Source: Komagataeibacter medellinensis NBRC 3288
GTDB lineage: Bacteria > Pseudomonadota > Alphaproteobacteria > Acetobacterales > Acetobacteraceae
Assembly (NCBI RefSeq): GCF_000182745.2
Contig: NC_016027.1
Span: forward strand, 2,200,001 to 2,264,000
Direction of reading: 5' to 3'
DNA: 64,000 nt
A program made the translations under genes and the position numbers. Under the pieces are notes generated by a model, which saw nothing but the letters and a program-made list of their open reading frames with translations, searched no databases and was not told the origin of the DNA. The stretch's first letter is position 1. Every line of letters starts with the position of its first letter. Shown here piece after piece: positions 17,998 to 25,682 of the stretch.

Positions 17998-19086
17998 ATG
18001 GAGCGTACCCATAACAGCCTGCGCCGGGGATGGACCACAGGCAGTTGCGCCACCGCTGCCGCCCGCGCCGCGTGGGGCGGGTTGTGCGGGGGAGAATTTC
18101 CCGATCCGGTCATCATTACCCTGCCCGGTGGGCAGGATGTGGCGTTTGCGCTGGCAGGCCACGGATATACGGGCGAGGGCGCGTGGGCGGAGGTGGTCAA
18201 GGATGCAGGTGATGACCCGGATGTAACCCACGGCGCGCATGTGCGCGTGGACGTGCGCCACGGGCCGCCGGGCTGTGGCGTGGTGTTTCATGCTGGCAGC
18301 GGCGTGGGCACGGTCACGCTGCCGGGTCTGCCCATCCCGCCAGGCCAGCCCGCCATCAATCCCGTGCCCCGACACATGATCCGGACGGCACTGAGCGATG
18401 CGGGCGGTCATGAACCGGATGTGGAGGTCATCATATCCATCGCAGGCGGGCAGGAACTGGCGCGCCGTACGCTCAATGCCCGGCTGGGCATTGTGGGGGG
18501 GCTGTCTATTCTGGGCACCACGGGCATCGTGGTGCCGTTTTCCTGTGCGGCGTGGATCGACAGCATCCATCGTGGCGTGGACGTGGCACGCGCACTGGGC
18601 CTGCCCCATGTGGCGGGCTGCACCGGCGATGTATCGGAACGCGCGACAAAAGCACTGTATGACCTGCCGGAGGAAGCCATGCTGGAAATGGGTGACTTTG
18701 CCGGTGGGCTGCTGAAATATCTGCGCCGCCATCCCGTGGACCGCGTAAGTATTGGCGGCGGCGTGGCCAAGATGACCAAGCTGGCGCAGGGGTTCCTTGA
18801 TCTACATTCCCGCCGCGGGCAGGCGGACATGACCCGCTTGGGGGAACTTGCACATAGTAATGGCGCACCGGATATGCTGGTGGCGGCCATTGCACAGGTT
18901 CATTCCGTTGCCAGTGCTTTCGCTCTGGCGGCGGATGCGGGCTATCCTCTTGGTCCGGTCGTGGCGCAGGGGGCGTGGCGGACGGTAGCTGCTGTAATGG
19001 CGGGAACGCCGTGCATGCTGGATGTGCTGCTGTTCGACCGCGCGGGCGCGCTGGTCGCCCGGTACGGTCCGCACCCTGTGTCGTAA
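17998..19086 (+). CDS. cbiD: Precorrin-5 C1-methyltransferase of CbiD type
   Basis: 362 residues from the ATG at 17998. Signatures of the CbiD family: RRGWTTGSCATAAARAA near the N-terminus, NPVPRHMI, GGLSILGTTGIVVPFS, and a late GGGVAKMTKLAQG. CbiD methylates C1 in the cobalt-first pathway. Here it sits among oxygen-dependent Cob enzymes, and no CobF (the aerobic C1 enzyme) is seen in the locus, so it probably replaces CobF. An in-frame GTG at 17950 would add 16 residues, overlapping the cobB leader; the ATG is preferred. Its 3' end faces cobM across repeat copy B. Confidence 0.93.
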   Translation: MERTHNSLRRGWTTGSCATAAARAAWGGLCGGEFPDPVIITLPGGQDVAFALAGHGYTGEGAWAEVVKDAGDDPDVTHGAHVRVDVRHGPPGCGVVFHAGSGVGTVTLPGLPIPPGQPAINPVPRHMIRTALSDAGGHEPDVEVIISIAGGQELARRTLNARLGIVGGLSILGTTGIVVPFSCAAWIDSIHRGVDVARALGLPHVAGCTGDVSERATKALYDLPEEAMLEMGDFAGGLLKYLRRHPVDRVSIGGGVAKMTKLAQGFLDLHSRRGQADMTRLGELAHSNGAPDMLVAAIAQVHSVASAFALAADAGYPLGPVVAQGAWRTVAAVMAGTPCMLDVLLFDRAGALVARYGPHPVS

Positions 19087-19088
19087 AC

Positions 19089-19166
19089 CGTAAAGAAGTT
19101 TTTGGTGAAGCTTTTTTCAAAAAGCTTCAGAGCGCGTCGTCTTTTCTGAAAAAAGGCGGTGATGTC
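19089..19166 (+). repeat. Dispersed intergenic repeat, family 1, copy B
   Basis: Contains AAGAAGTTTTTGGTGAAGC, the GAAGCTTTTTTC / AAAAAGCTTC palindrome and CTTTTCTGAAAAAAGGCGG. It starts directly after the cbiD stop and ends just before the 3' end of cobM, in a convergent gap. Confidence 0.8.
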
Positions 19167-19170
19167 CGGT

Positions 19171-19923
19171 TCAGGACCGGAAGCGGCGGTGGTAATCAGC
19201 GTTATATAGCGCGCTTTCACGAAAATCATGGGCACCGAGCGCGCGTCCGACCAGCACCAGTGCGGTGCGTTCGATCGGGTTGGCAGCCAGTTTTTCACAA
19301 ATGTCACTCAGTGTGCCCCGCAACACCATCTGGTCCGGCCATGTCGCCCGCGCCACGATGGCGACGGGGCAGTCCGCGCCATAGAATGGCGTCAGGTCAG
19401 CCACGATCCGGTCGAGCACATGGATGGCCAGATGGATGGCCAGCGTCGCCCCCGTGGCGCCAAAGGCGGCCAGTTTCTCGCGCTCCGGCATGGCCGAAGC
19501 CCGGCCGCTCACGCGCGTTAGCACCACGCTCTGGGCTACTTCCGGCACGGTCAGTTCCCGCCCCAGAACAGAGGCGGCGGCGGCAAAGGCGGGCACGCCC
19601 GGTGTCATGGTCCACGCAATGCCGTTGCGGTCCAACCTGCGGACCTGCTCGGCCACGGCGCTGTAGACCGAAAGATCGCCCGAATGCAGGCGTGCTACAT
19701 CCTGCCCCGCCGCATGGGCACGGATGTATTCCGCCTCGATCAGGTCCAGCGTGAGTGGCGCGGTATCGACCAGCCGTGCGCCCGGCGGGCAGTGCTCCAG
19801 CATTTCGGTGGGTACGATGGAGCCCGCGTACAGGCAGACCGGGCATTTTGCCAGCAGGTCGCGCCCGCGCAGGGTCAGCAGGTCGGCGGCACCGGGGCCT
19901 GCGCCAATGAAGTGTACGGTCAT
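19171..19923 (-). CDS. cobM: Precorrin-4 C11-methyltransferase
   Basis: 250 residues from [12 protein letters not shown], the glycine-rich start of the SAM-dependent tetrapyrrole methylase fold. CobM-type features include CLYAGSIVP, the active-site loop [10 protein letters not shown], and [22 protein letters not shown]. It moves SAM's methyl to C11 of precorrin-4. The ATG at 19923 overlaps the stop of cobE by ATGA. It is the last gene of the leftward cobL-cobE-cobM run. Confidence 0.95.
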   Translation of the reverse strand: MTVHFIGAGPGAADLLTLRGRDLLAKCPVCLYAGSIVPTEMLEHCPPGARLVDTAPLTLDLIEAEYIRAHAAGQDVARLHSGDLSVYSAVAEQVRRLDRNGIAWTMTPGVPAFAAAASVLGRELTVPEVAQSVVLTRVSGRASAMPEREKLAAFGATGATLAIHLAIHVLDRIVADLTPFYGADCPVAIVARATWPDQMVLRGTLSDICEKLAANPIERTALVLVGRALGAHDFRESALYNADYHRRFRS

Positions 19924-20294
19924 GCATCTTCTCCCTGTGCCATGGCACATGTTGCGTGCGGGCCGGTCAGGCGTGGCACGATCAGCCGTGCGCTTTTCCC
20001 CGCCGCCGCCAGCGCACAGCCTTCCGCCACCGAGGCCACGCCAAGTGCCGCCTGCGCGCGGGCCGAGCGGGTGACGCAGCGTGGTTGTGCGGCCAGCAGT
20101 TCATCGGGCGTTATGGCGCGCAGTTCCAGCCCCAGCCGGGCCATTGCGGCCTGTAGTCCCGCCTCGCGGTAGCGGAAGGCGGGCACGGCCACAAGGTCCG
20201 GCCGCCTGCCACAGCGCGCCTGTGTGGTGTTGATGAGATCAATGATGTCGCCTGCCTCGCACCCGCTGCGCAGCCCAAGTCCGGCTACGATCAT
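19920..20294 (-). CDS. cobE: CobE / CbiG C-terminal domain protein
   Basis: 124 residues starting [17 protein letters not shown], the hallmark of the CbiG C-terminal (CobE) domain; the conserved acyl-binding-like segment and [13 protein letters not shown] follow. In the aerobic pathway CobE is needed for ring contraction steps but its precise role is unsettled. The start overlaps the cobL stop by ATGA, and the stop overlaps the cobM start, so all three should be coupled. The long upstream in-frame extension lies within cobL and is not used. Confidence 0.9.
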   Translation of the reverse strand: MIVAGLGLRSGCEAGDIIDLINTTQARCGRRPDLVAVPAFRYREAGLQAAMARLGLELRAITPDELLAAQPRCVTRSARAQAALGVASVAEGCALAAAGKSARLIVPRLTGPHATCAMAQGEDA

Positions 20295-21538
20295 GGCGTG
20301 TTTTCCGTGCGGGTCACGGCATAGCTGGTTACGGTCATGCCGGGACGGAAGGCGTTGAAGCGTCCGATCGGCTCCAGTCGTTCCACCTGCATCCGTGTCA
20401 GCATGCCGCCCCATCTTGCGTGCGCGGCCATTACGCTTGCCTCACTCTCCAGCGTTACGGCATTGGCCACCAGCCGCCCGCCGGGGCGCAGGGCCTGCCA
20501 TGCCGCTTCCAGCATGCCGGGATTGCTGATGCCGCCGCCCACAAAGATGGCATCGGGTACGGGCAGGCCATCAGCCTGCATCTGCGCAATGCAGACCGGG
20601 GCCTCTCCCGCTACAACCTCAAGTGCGGGCACGCCAAGGTTGAGCGCATTATGGACAATGCGGGCCCGGCGTGTGGCCGATTTCTCGACGGCAATGGCCC
20701 GGTTGGCCGGGTGGCGCAGCATCCATTCAATGCCGATGGAACCGGACCCCGCGCCGATATCCCACAATATTTCCCCCTGTCGTGGGGCAAGGGCGGAGAG
20801 GGTGGCGGCCCTGATTTCGCGCTTGGTGATCTGCCCGTCATGGTCGAACAGATCATCCGACAGGCCGCAGGCCAGCGGGATGACCAGCGCATTGCGCGCC
20901 GCGACCACCTCGATGGCCATCAGGTTGAGCCTTGGCACGTCCAGACTGTCTGCCTGCGCCACGTCCGACACCCGTGCACTGTGGTGTGTCTGCGCATCGC
21001 CGCCCAGCCTGCCCAGTATGTGCACGGTGGAGCTGCCAAAGCCCCGCCCGTCCAGCCAGCGCGCGAAAGCGCGGGGCGTGTGCTCGTCAGCCGAGAGCAC
21101 GACCAGCCTGCCGCCGGGTTGCAGGGCAGGGGCGGTAGCCTCCATCGGGCGGCCACACAGGGAGAGCAGTGTGATGTCCTGCTCCGCCCAGCCCAGCAGG
21201 TTGCACGCAAGCGCTATGGAGGAGGGGCTGGGCAGGCACACCATCTCCCCCATCGGCACATGGCGGTGCAGTGTGCTGGCAATGCCGAACAGGAACGGAT
21301 CACCCGATGCCAGCACGCAAACTGGCCTGCCACGCCCGCCCAGCACTTCGGCAATGCCATCCGCCAGCGGGTGTGGCCATGCCAGCGTACGGCCCGTGAC
21401 CAGCGGGGCGGCAAGGGCAAGGTGGCGCGCGCCACCGACCACCAGTTCCGCCTCCGCGATCAGCGCGCGATGGGTTGCGGGCAGGGCCTCGACACCGTCT
21501 TCCCCAATGCCGATAACATGTAGCCAGGGGGAGGTCAT
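20291..21538 (-). CDS. cobL: Precorrin-6Y C5,15-methyltransferase (decarboxylating), CbiE-CbiT fusion
   Basis: 415 residues. The N-terminal half (about 1-205) is a CbiE-type tetrapyrrole methylase starting WLHVIGIGEDG with LASGDPFLFG. The C-terminal half is a CbiT-type class I SAM methyltransferase with the glycine loop DIGAGSGSIGIEW and the motif DAIFVGGG. The fused protein methylates C5 and C15 and decarboxylates C12 of precorrin-6B. The ATG at 21538 lies 32 bases from the divergent cobK start. Upstream cob genes on this strand are separated from it by cobK on the other strand. Confidence 0.96.
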   Translation of the reverse strand: MTSPWLHVIGIGEDGVEALPATHRALIAEAELVVGGARHLALAAPLVTGRTLAWPHPLADGIAEVLGGRGRPVCVLASGDPFLFGIASTLHRHVPMGEMVCLPSPSSIALACNLLGWAEQDITLLSLCGRPMEATAPALQPGGRLVVLSADEHTPRAFARWLDGRGFGSSTVHILGRLGGDAQTHHSARVSDVAQADSLDVPRLNLMAIEVVAARNALVIPLACGLSDDLFDHDGQITKREIRAATLSALAPRQGEILWDIGAGSGSIGIEWMLRHPANRAIAVEKSATRRARIVHNALNLGVPALEVVAGEAPVCIAQMQADGLPVPDAIFVGGGISNPGMLEAAWQALRPGGRLVANAVTLESEASVMAAHARWGGMLTRMQVERLEPIGRFNAFRPGMTVTSYAVTRTENTP

Positions 21539-21570
21539 GCGATGCCCCGGCTGGATGGTAGGGGAAAGCG

Positions 21571-22341
21571 ATGCGGGTTCTGGTTCTGGGCGGCACGACG
21601 GAGGCACGGCAGCTTTACACGCTGCTGGAACGTCACGCCGCACGGTTTGACACTACCGTCTCGCTTGCCGGTGTCACCCGCGCGCCTGTCCTGCCTGCGC
21701 TGGCTGTACGCATTGGCGGCTTTGGCGGGGCCGATGGGCTGCGTGACTGGCTGCTGGCGCACCGTATCGACGCAGTGGTGGACGCCACCCACCCATTCGC
21801 TACACAGATCAGCGGCAATGCGGTGCGGGCCTGTGCGGCAGCCCATGTGCCGCTGCTGCGCGTGGAGCGGCCGGGCTGGGCGCCTACGCCAGATGACCGC
21901 TGGACCCTCGTGCCTGACATGCAGGCCGCCGCCCGTGCGCTGGGCGCCAAACCCCGGCGCGTACTGCTGACGGTTGGCCGCAAGGACCTGCTGCCCTTTG
22001 CCGGTGCGGGCGCGCATGACTGGCTGTTGCGCAGCGTGGATCACCCCGATGCCAGCCTGCTGCCACCGGGCTGCCGGGTGCTGCTGGCCCGGGGTCCCTT
22101 TGCCGAGGCGGAAGAAGAAGTCCTGCTGCGCCGGGAGCGGATTGATGTGATCGTGACCAAGAATTCCGGCGGCAGCGCCACACGTGCCAAGCTGGCGGCG
22201 GCACGCAGGCTGGGGGTGGCAGTGATCATGGTGGCCCGCCCTCCCGTGGCGTGTGCCCATACCGTGGCCGATACCCTCGCCGCCATGGCGTGGCTGGACG
22301 GGCTTCACGCGCACGGGGCCGCCACGCTGCGGGAGGTATAG
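21571..22341 (+). CDS. cobK: Precorrin-6A reductase
   Basis: 256 residues starting MRVLVLGGTTEARQL, the Rossmann start of CobK/CbiJ, with DATHPFATQIS and the late VTKNSGGSATRAKL. It reduces precorrin-6A to 6B with NADPH. It is the only gene of the locus besides cbiD on the plus strand. Its last 37 bases overlap the 3' end of cobJ (minus), and its start lies 32 bases from that of cobL (minus), so leftward read-through would make antisense RNA over the whole gene. Confidence 0.95.
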   Translation: MRVLVLGGTTEARQLYTLLERHAARFDTTVSLAGVTRAPVLPALAVRIGGFGGADGLRDWLLAHRIDAVVDATHPFATQISGNAVRACAAAHVPLLRVERPGWAPTPDDRWTLVPDMQAAARALGAKPRRVLLTVGRKDLLPFAGAGAHDWLLRSVDHPDASLLPPGCRVLLARGPFAEAEEEVLLRRERIDVIVTKNSGGSATRAKLAAARRLGVAVIMVARPPVACAHTVADTLAAMAWLDGLHAHGAATLREV

Positions 22342-23078
22342 AGCCATTTTTCCCCGTTCGCGCGGGTAATGACATGGGTCAGCGGGCAGCCGATCAGTAC
22401 CAGTGTACTCATGTCCACCTGTTCGGGGTCGGCATGGGCAATGTCGGTCAGGATCACGCGCTCATCCGCACGGCCTATGGCGCGCGCGAAGGCGACCGGC
22501 ACGGTGCCCGGCAAAATGGTGCGCAGCAGGTCAAGGGCCTCGCCCAGCTGGTCCGGCCGTGCCTTTGAGCGCGGATTGTAGAGTGCAATGACCAGCCCCG
22601 CCTCCGCTGCCGCCGACAGCCTGCGGTGAACAACCTCACGCGGTTTGAGGTTGTCGGACAGCGAAATGACGCAGAAATCCCCCCCCAGCGGTGCCCCCAG
22701 CCGGGCGGCGGCGGCGAGCACGGCAGACAGGCCGGGTATGACCGTAACGTCCACCCCCCGCCATGCGGCGGGACCATGGTCAATCGCCTCGAATACCGCG
22801 CTGGCCATGCCAAAGACTCCGGCATCCCCACCAGATACGACGGCCACGGTCCTGCCAGCCAGCGCCAGTTCCACCGCATGGCGCGCGCGGTCCAGTTCTA
22901 CACGGTTGTCGCTGGCGTGGCGCACCACATCCCGGCCTGCGGCAACGCGGGCCACATAGGGCGCATAGCCGATCAGGTCGGTGGCCTGCGCCAGGGCGGC
23001 ATCGGCCTCTGGCGTGCGCTGGGCTGTATTGCCCGGACCAAGCCCCACCACAAAAATCCGCCCCGTCATCTCCGTCAT
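22305..23078 (-). CDS. cobJ: Precorrin-3B C17-methyltransferase
   Basis: 257 residues from MTEMTGRIFVVGLGPGN. Tetrapyrrole methylase landmarks: DLIGYAPYVAR, VVSGGDAGVFGMA, VIPGLSAVLAAAARLGAPLG, and VIALYNPRSKARPDQL typical of CobJ/CbiH. It methylates C17 and contracts the ring. The ATG at 23078 overlaps the cobI stop by ATGA; the longer upstream frame lies within cobI. The 3' end overlaps that of cobK on the other strand. Confidence 0.95.
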   Translation of the reverse strand: MTEMTGRIFVVGLGPGNTAQRTPEADAALAQATDLIGYAPYVARVAAGRDVVRHASDNRVELDRARHAVELALAGRTVAVVSGGDAGVFGMASAVFEAIDHGPAAWRGVDVTVIPGLSAVLAAAARLGAPLGGDFCVISLSDNLKPREVVHRRLSAAAEAGLVIALYNPRSKARPDQLGEALDLLRTILPGTVPVAFARAIGRADERVILTDIAHADPEQVDMSTLVLIGCPLTHVITRANGEKWLYTSRSVAAPCA

Positions 23079-23812
23079 CGCGCGCCCTCCCGACCGGGGA
23101 CGAGGATGATGGAGAAATAGGGGGCGGGCCCGGTCATGTCGGCAAGTTTCATGCTGCGCTGCTGCGGCTGGGTTGCGCGCTCGACGTAGATCGCACGCGC
23201 TTCCCGCCCCGTGGCGCGCAGCGCGCGGCGCACTTTTTCCAGGTTGCGGCCCAGCTTCATGATCACGGCGGCATTGGCGTGTTCCAGCCACTGTATTAGG
23301 GCCGCTTCATCCAGTGTGCCGGGTATGACGCACAGTACGTCATCGCCGTGCACCATGGGGCGCTGCGCTGCCGACCAGCAGCCGCTCATGGCGGTAATGC
23401 CGGGCACGATGGCGCATTCAAAGCGTTCATGCAGCCGGTCGAATACATACATGGCCGAGCCGAACAGGAAGGGATCGCCCTCGCATAGCAGCGCTACGTC
23501 CGTTCCGGTCTCCAGGTGATCGGCCACCTGCCGGGCGCAGTCATCATAAAAGGTTGCCATGCGCACCAGGTAGGCGGGGTCGCTGACCGCGATCTCGGTG
23601 GTGAAGGGGTAGGCAAAGCGCAGGGTTGTGGCCGTTCTGGGCAACTGGTCGCCCGCAATCTCGCGCGCATGGCCGGGGCGGTCATGGCGGCAGAACCACG
23701 CGATGACCGGGCTTTCACGCAACAGGCGCGCGGCTTTTATGGTCATGAGTTCCGGGTCGCCCGGCCCCATGCCAAGTATGGACAGGCGGCCCGCCTGTGT
23801 GCCCTGCGTCAT
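23075..23812 (-). CDS. cobI: Precorrin-2 C20-methyltransferase
   Basis: 245 residues. Signature parts: LSILGMGPGDPELMTIKAARLL at the N-terminus, LCEGDPFLFGSAMYVFDRL, and IVPGITAMSGCWSAA. CobI methylates C20 of precorrin-2 to precorrin-3A, committing the intermediate to corrin synthesis. Its start overlaps the cobH stop and its stop overlaps the cobJ start, both by ATGA. Confidence 0.95.
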   Translation of the reverse strand: MTQGTQAGRLSILGMGPGDPELMTIKAARLLRESPVIAWFCRHDRPGHAREIAGDQLPRTATTLRFAYPFTTEIAVSDPAYLVRMATFYDDCARQVADHLETGTDVALLCEGDPFLFGSAMYVFDRLHERFECAIVPGITAMSGCWSAAQRPMVHGDDVLCVIPGTLDEAALIQWLEHANAAVIMKLGRNLEKVRRALRATGREARAIYVERATQPQQRSMKLADMTGPAPYFSIILVPGREGAR

Positions 23813-24450
23813 TCCGCTTCACTCGCCAGCGCATTGACGGTGGCCGCCGCCATGGCGCTGCCACCCAGCCGCCCGCGTACGATGATGAAGGGTAGGTCGC
23901 CAAACTCCGCCAGTGCTTCCTTGGATTCGGCAGCGCCCACAAAGCCGACCGGCATGCCGATTACGGCGGCGGGACGTGGTGCGCCCGCACGGATCATTTC
24001 CAGCAGGTGGAACAGCGCGGTGGGGGCATTGCCAATGGCCACCACGGCATCCTTCAGGTCATTGCCCCACAGGTCCATCGCGGCGGCCGAGCGGGTATTG
24101 CCGATTTCCCGCGCGATGGCGGGCGTGCGCGGGTCGCGCAGGGTACAGATGACCGGGTTGTCGGCTGGCAGGCGCGCACGGGTCACGCCATGAGCTACCA
24201 TATTCGCATCACACAGCACGGGCCGCCCCGCCAGCAGGGCCGCGCGGGCGCGGGTAACGAAATCGGGCGACATGTGGATGGATTTTGCCACATCCACCAT
24301 GCCGCAGGCGTGGATGATGCGTACGACCACGCGGGCCTCGGCCTCGCTCAGGCCGCCCAGGTCGGCCTCGGCGCGGATAATGGCGAAGGACCGGGCATAG
24401 ATGGCCGCGCCATCATGAATATAGTCGTACGGTTCCGTCTGCGGGGTCAT
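23809..24450 (-). CDS. cobH: Precorrin-8X methylmutase
   Basis: 213 residues from MTPQTEPYDYIHDG. Conserved features: RIIHACGMVDVA with the catalytic His, LCDANMVAHGVTR, GNTRSAAAMDLW, and IGNAPTALFHLLEM. It moves the C11 methyl to C12, giving hydrogenobyrinic acid. The ATG at 24450 overlaps the cobG stop by ATGA; the preceding in-frame extension is cobG sequence. Confidence 0.96.
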   Translation of the reverse strand: MTPQTEPYDYIHDGAAIYARSFAIIRAEADLGGLSEAEARVVVRIIHACGMVDVAKSIHMSPDFVTRARAALLAGRPVLCDANMVAHGVTRARLPADNPVICTLRDPRTPAIAREIGNTRSAAAMDLWGNDLKDAVVAIGNAPTALFHLLEMIRAGAPRPAAVIGMPVGFVGAAESKEALAEFGDLPFIIVRGRLGGSAMAAATVNALASEAE

Positions 24451-25682
24451 GCCGGTCGTGTTCTCCCGTTGGGTTGGGTGGCGTCCTGTAGGGTGCGGGG
24501 CCAGCCCCGCATGATCCGCTGTATCTGTGCCAGCGAAAGCCCGCTGTCTACAGGTGTCTCGTCCGCCCGGCCATGCGGGCACAGGCTGTAGCCATCTGTC
24601 CGGGCCACCAGCGTCAGGTCCGCAGGGGCGGGATGGGCGCATCCCTTCGGGCAACCAGATACATGCAGGCGCAGGTGCGGTGGCAGGTCCGGGGCAAGGC
24701 TAAGGGCATCGGCAATCACGTCACGCGGTGCGCAGGCGCAACCGCGTGCGCCGATGCACGCCCATACCCGCAGGCGCGGGTCGGCCGGATCGGTTATCAG
24801 ACCAGGCTGGGGTGGTGGCGTGGCACAGTGTTCCATGACAAGCGCACGCCATGGGGCAATGCGCATGTGACCGTTGCCGTTGTGCGCGCACCACAGGGCC
24901 ACGTCATCCAGCATATCCGCATGGATCGGTCCGGGTGGCAGGACCGCACCCATGGCGTGGCCGGGCAGGATGCCTGCCAGCGGGGGTGGTTCGTGGCGTC
25001 CCTGCGGTGCGGGCCGTGTGGCGTCCAGCACGCCAAGGGCTGCAAAGGCCGTATCGGCCTGTGCGGGGTCGTGCAATGGGCGGGCAGGTGCATCCAGTGC
25101 TGCTAGTGCATGGGCAAGTGCCACGACCATCTCCACGCCCGCTGTCCCGGTGCAGGGCCATGCCCGCGCGCCACATACGACCAGCCAGCTTTCTCCACTG
25201 GCGCGTAGCACGATATCCCCCCGCAGCGTGCCGGTGGGCACGTAGCCCCCGCATTCCACCGCAACCGCGAATTTGGCGGGCAGGCCGCACAGGGTGGTGG
25301 CATCGGCAAGGGCGGCATCAAGCGTGCGGATGACATCTGAGGCATCGGGTGCGGCATGCGGGTCGATTCCGGCCAGTGGCGAGAGCAGCAGGCTGCGCCG
25401 GGCTTCGGTCGCGGCGTCCGCGCTGGCAAGGTCGGCTTCATGCATGTCACGGGCAAAGGCGCGCGCACTGTCGGGTGTCAGGCCACGCAGTTGCAGGTTG
25501 CCCCGGCTGGTCAGCTCGATCAGCGCGTTGCCATGGGTGCGCGCCGCCCGGGCAATGGCGTGTGCCTGCTGTCCCGACAGGCGGCCAAGTGGTGGGCGCA
25601 CGCGCACCAGCCAGCCATCGGCGGCCTGCATGGGGGTATGCAGACCGGGGCACCAGCCCCGCACGCTGGGAGCGGTGGTCAT
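24447..25682 (-). CDS. cobG: Precorrin-3B synthase (monooxygenase)
   Basis: 411 residues of the nitrite/sulfite reductase-like fold. The N-terminal ferredoxin-like half contains LTSRGNLQLRGL. The C-terminal part holds the [4Fe-4S] ligands as Cys-x5-Cys (ACIGARGCAC) and Cys-x3-Cys (GCPKGCAHP). CobG uses O2 to hydroxylate C20 before ring contraction, and so marks the oxygen-dependent pathway. The ATG at 25682 overlaps the cobN stop by ATGA. Confidence 0.93.
   Translation of the reverse strand: MTTAPSVRGWCPGLHTPMQAADGWLVRVRPPLGRLSGQQAHAIARAARTHGNALIELTSRGNLQLRGLTPDSARAFARDMHEADLASADAATEARRSLLLSPLAGIDPHAAPDASDVIRTLDAALADATTLCGLPAKFAVAVECGGYVPTGTLRGDIVLRASGESWLVVCGARAWPCTGTAGVEMVVALAHALAALDAPARPLHDPAQADTAFAALGVLDATRPAPQGRHEPPPLAGILPGHAMGAVLPPGPIHADMLDDVALWCAHNGNGHMRIAPWRALVMEHCATPPPQPGLITDPADPRLRVWACIGARGCACAPRDVIADALSLAPDLPPHLRLHVSGCPKGCAHPAPADLTLVARTDGYSLCPHGRADETPVDSGLSLAQIQRIMRGWPRTLQDATQPNGRTRPA

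Noticed and set aside
17950-18000. GTG at 17950 as the cbiD start
   Set aside because: The extra 16 residues do not resemble CbiD, and the ATG at 17998 begins at the usual family position.
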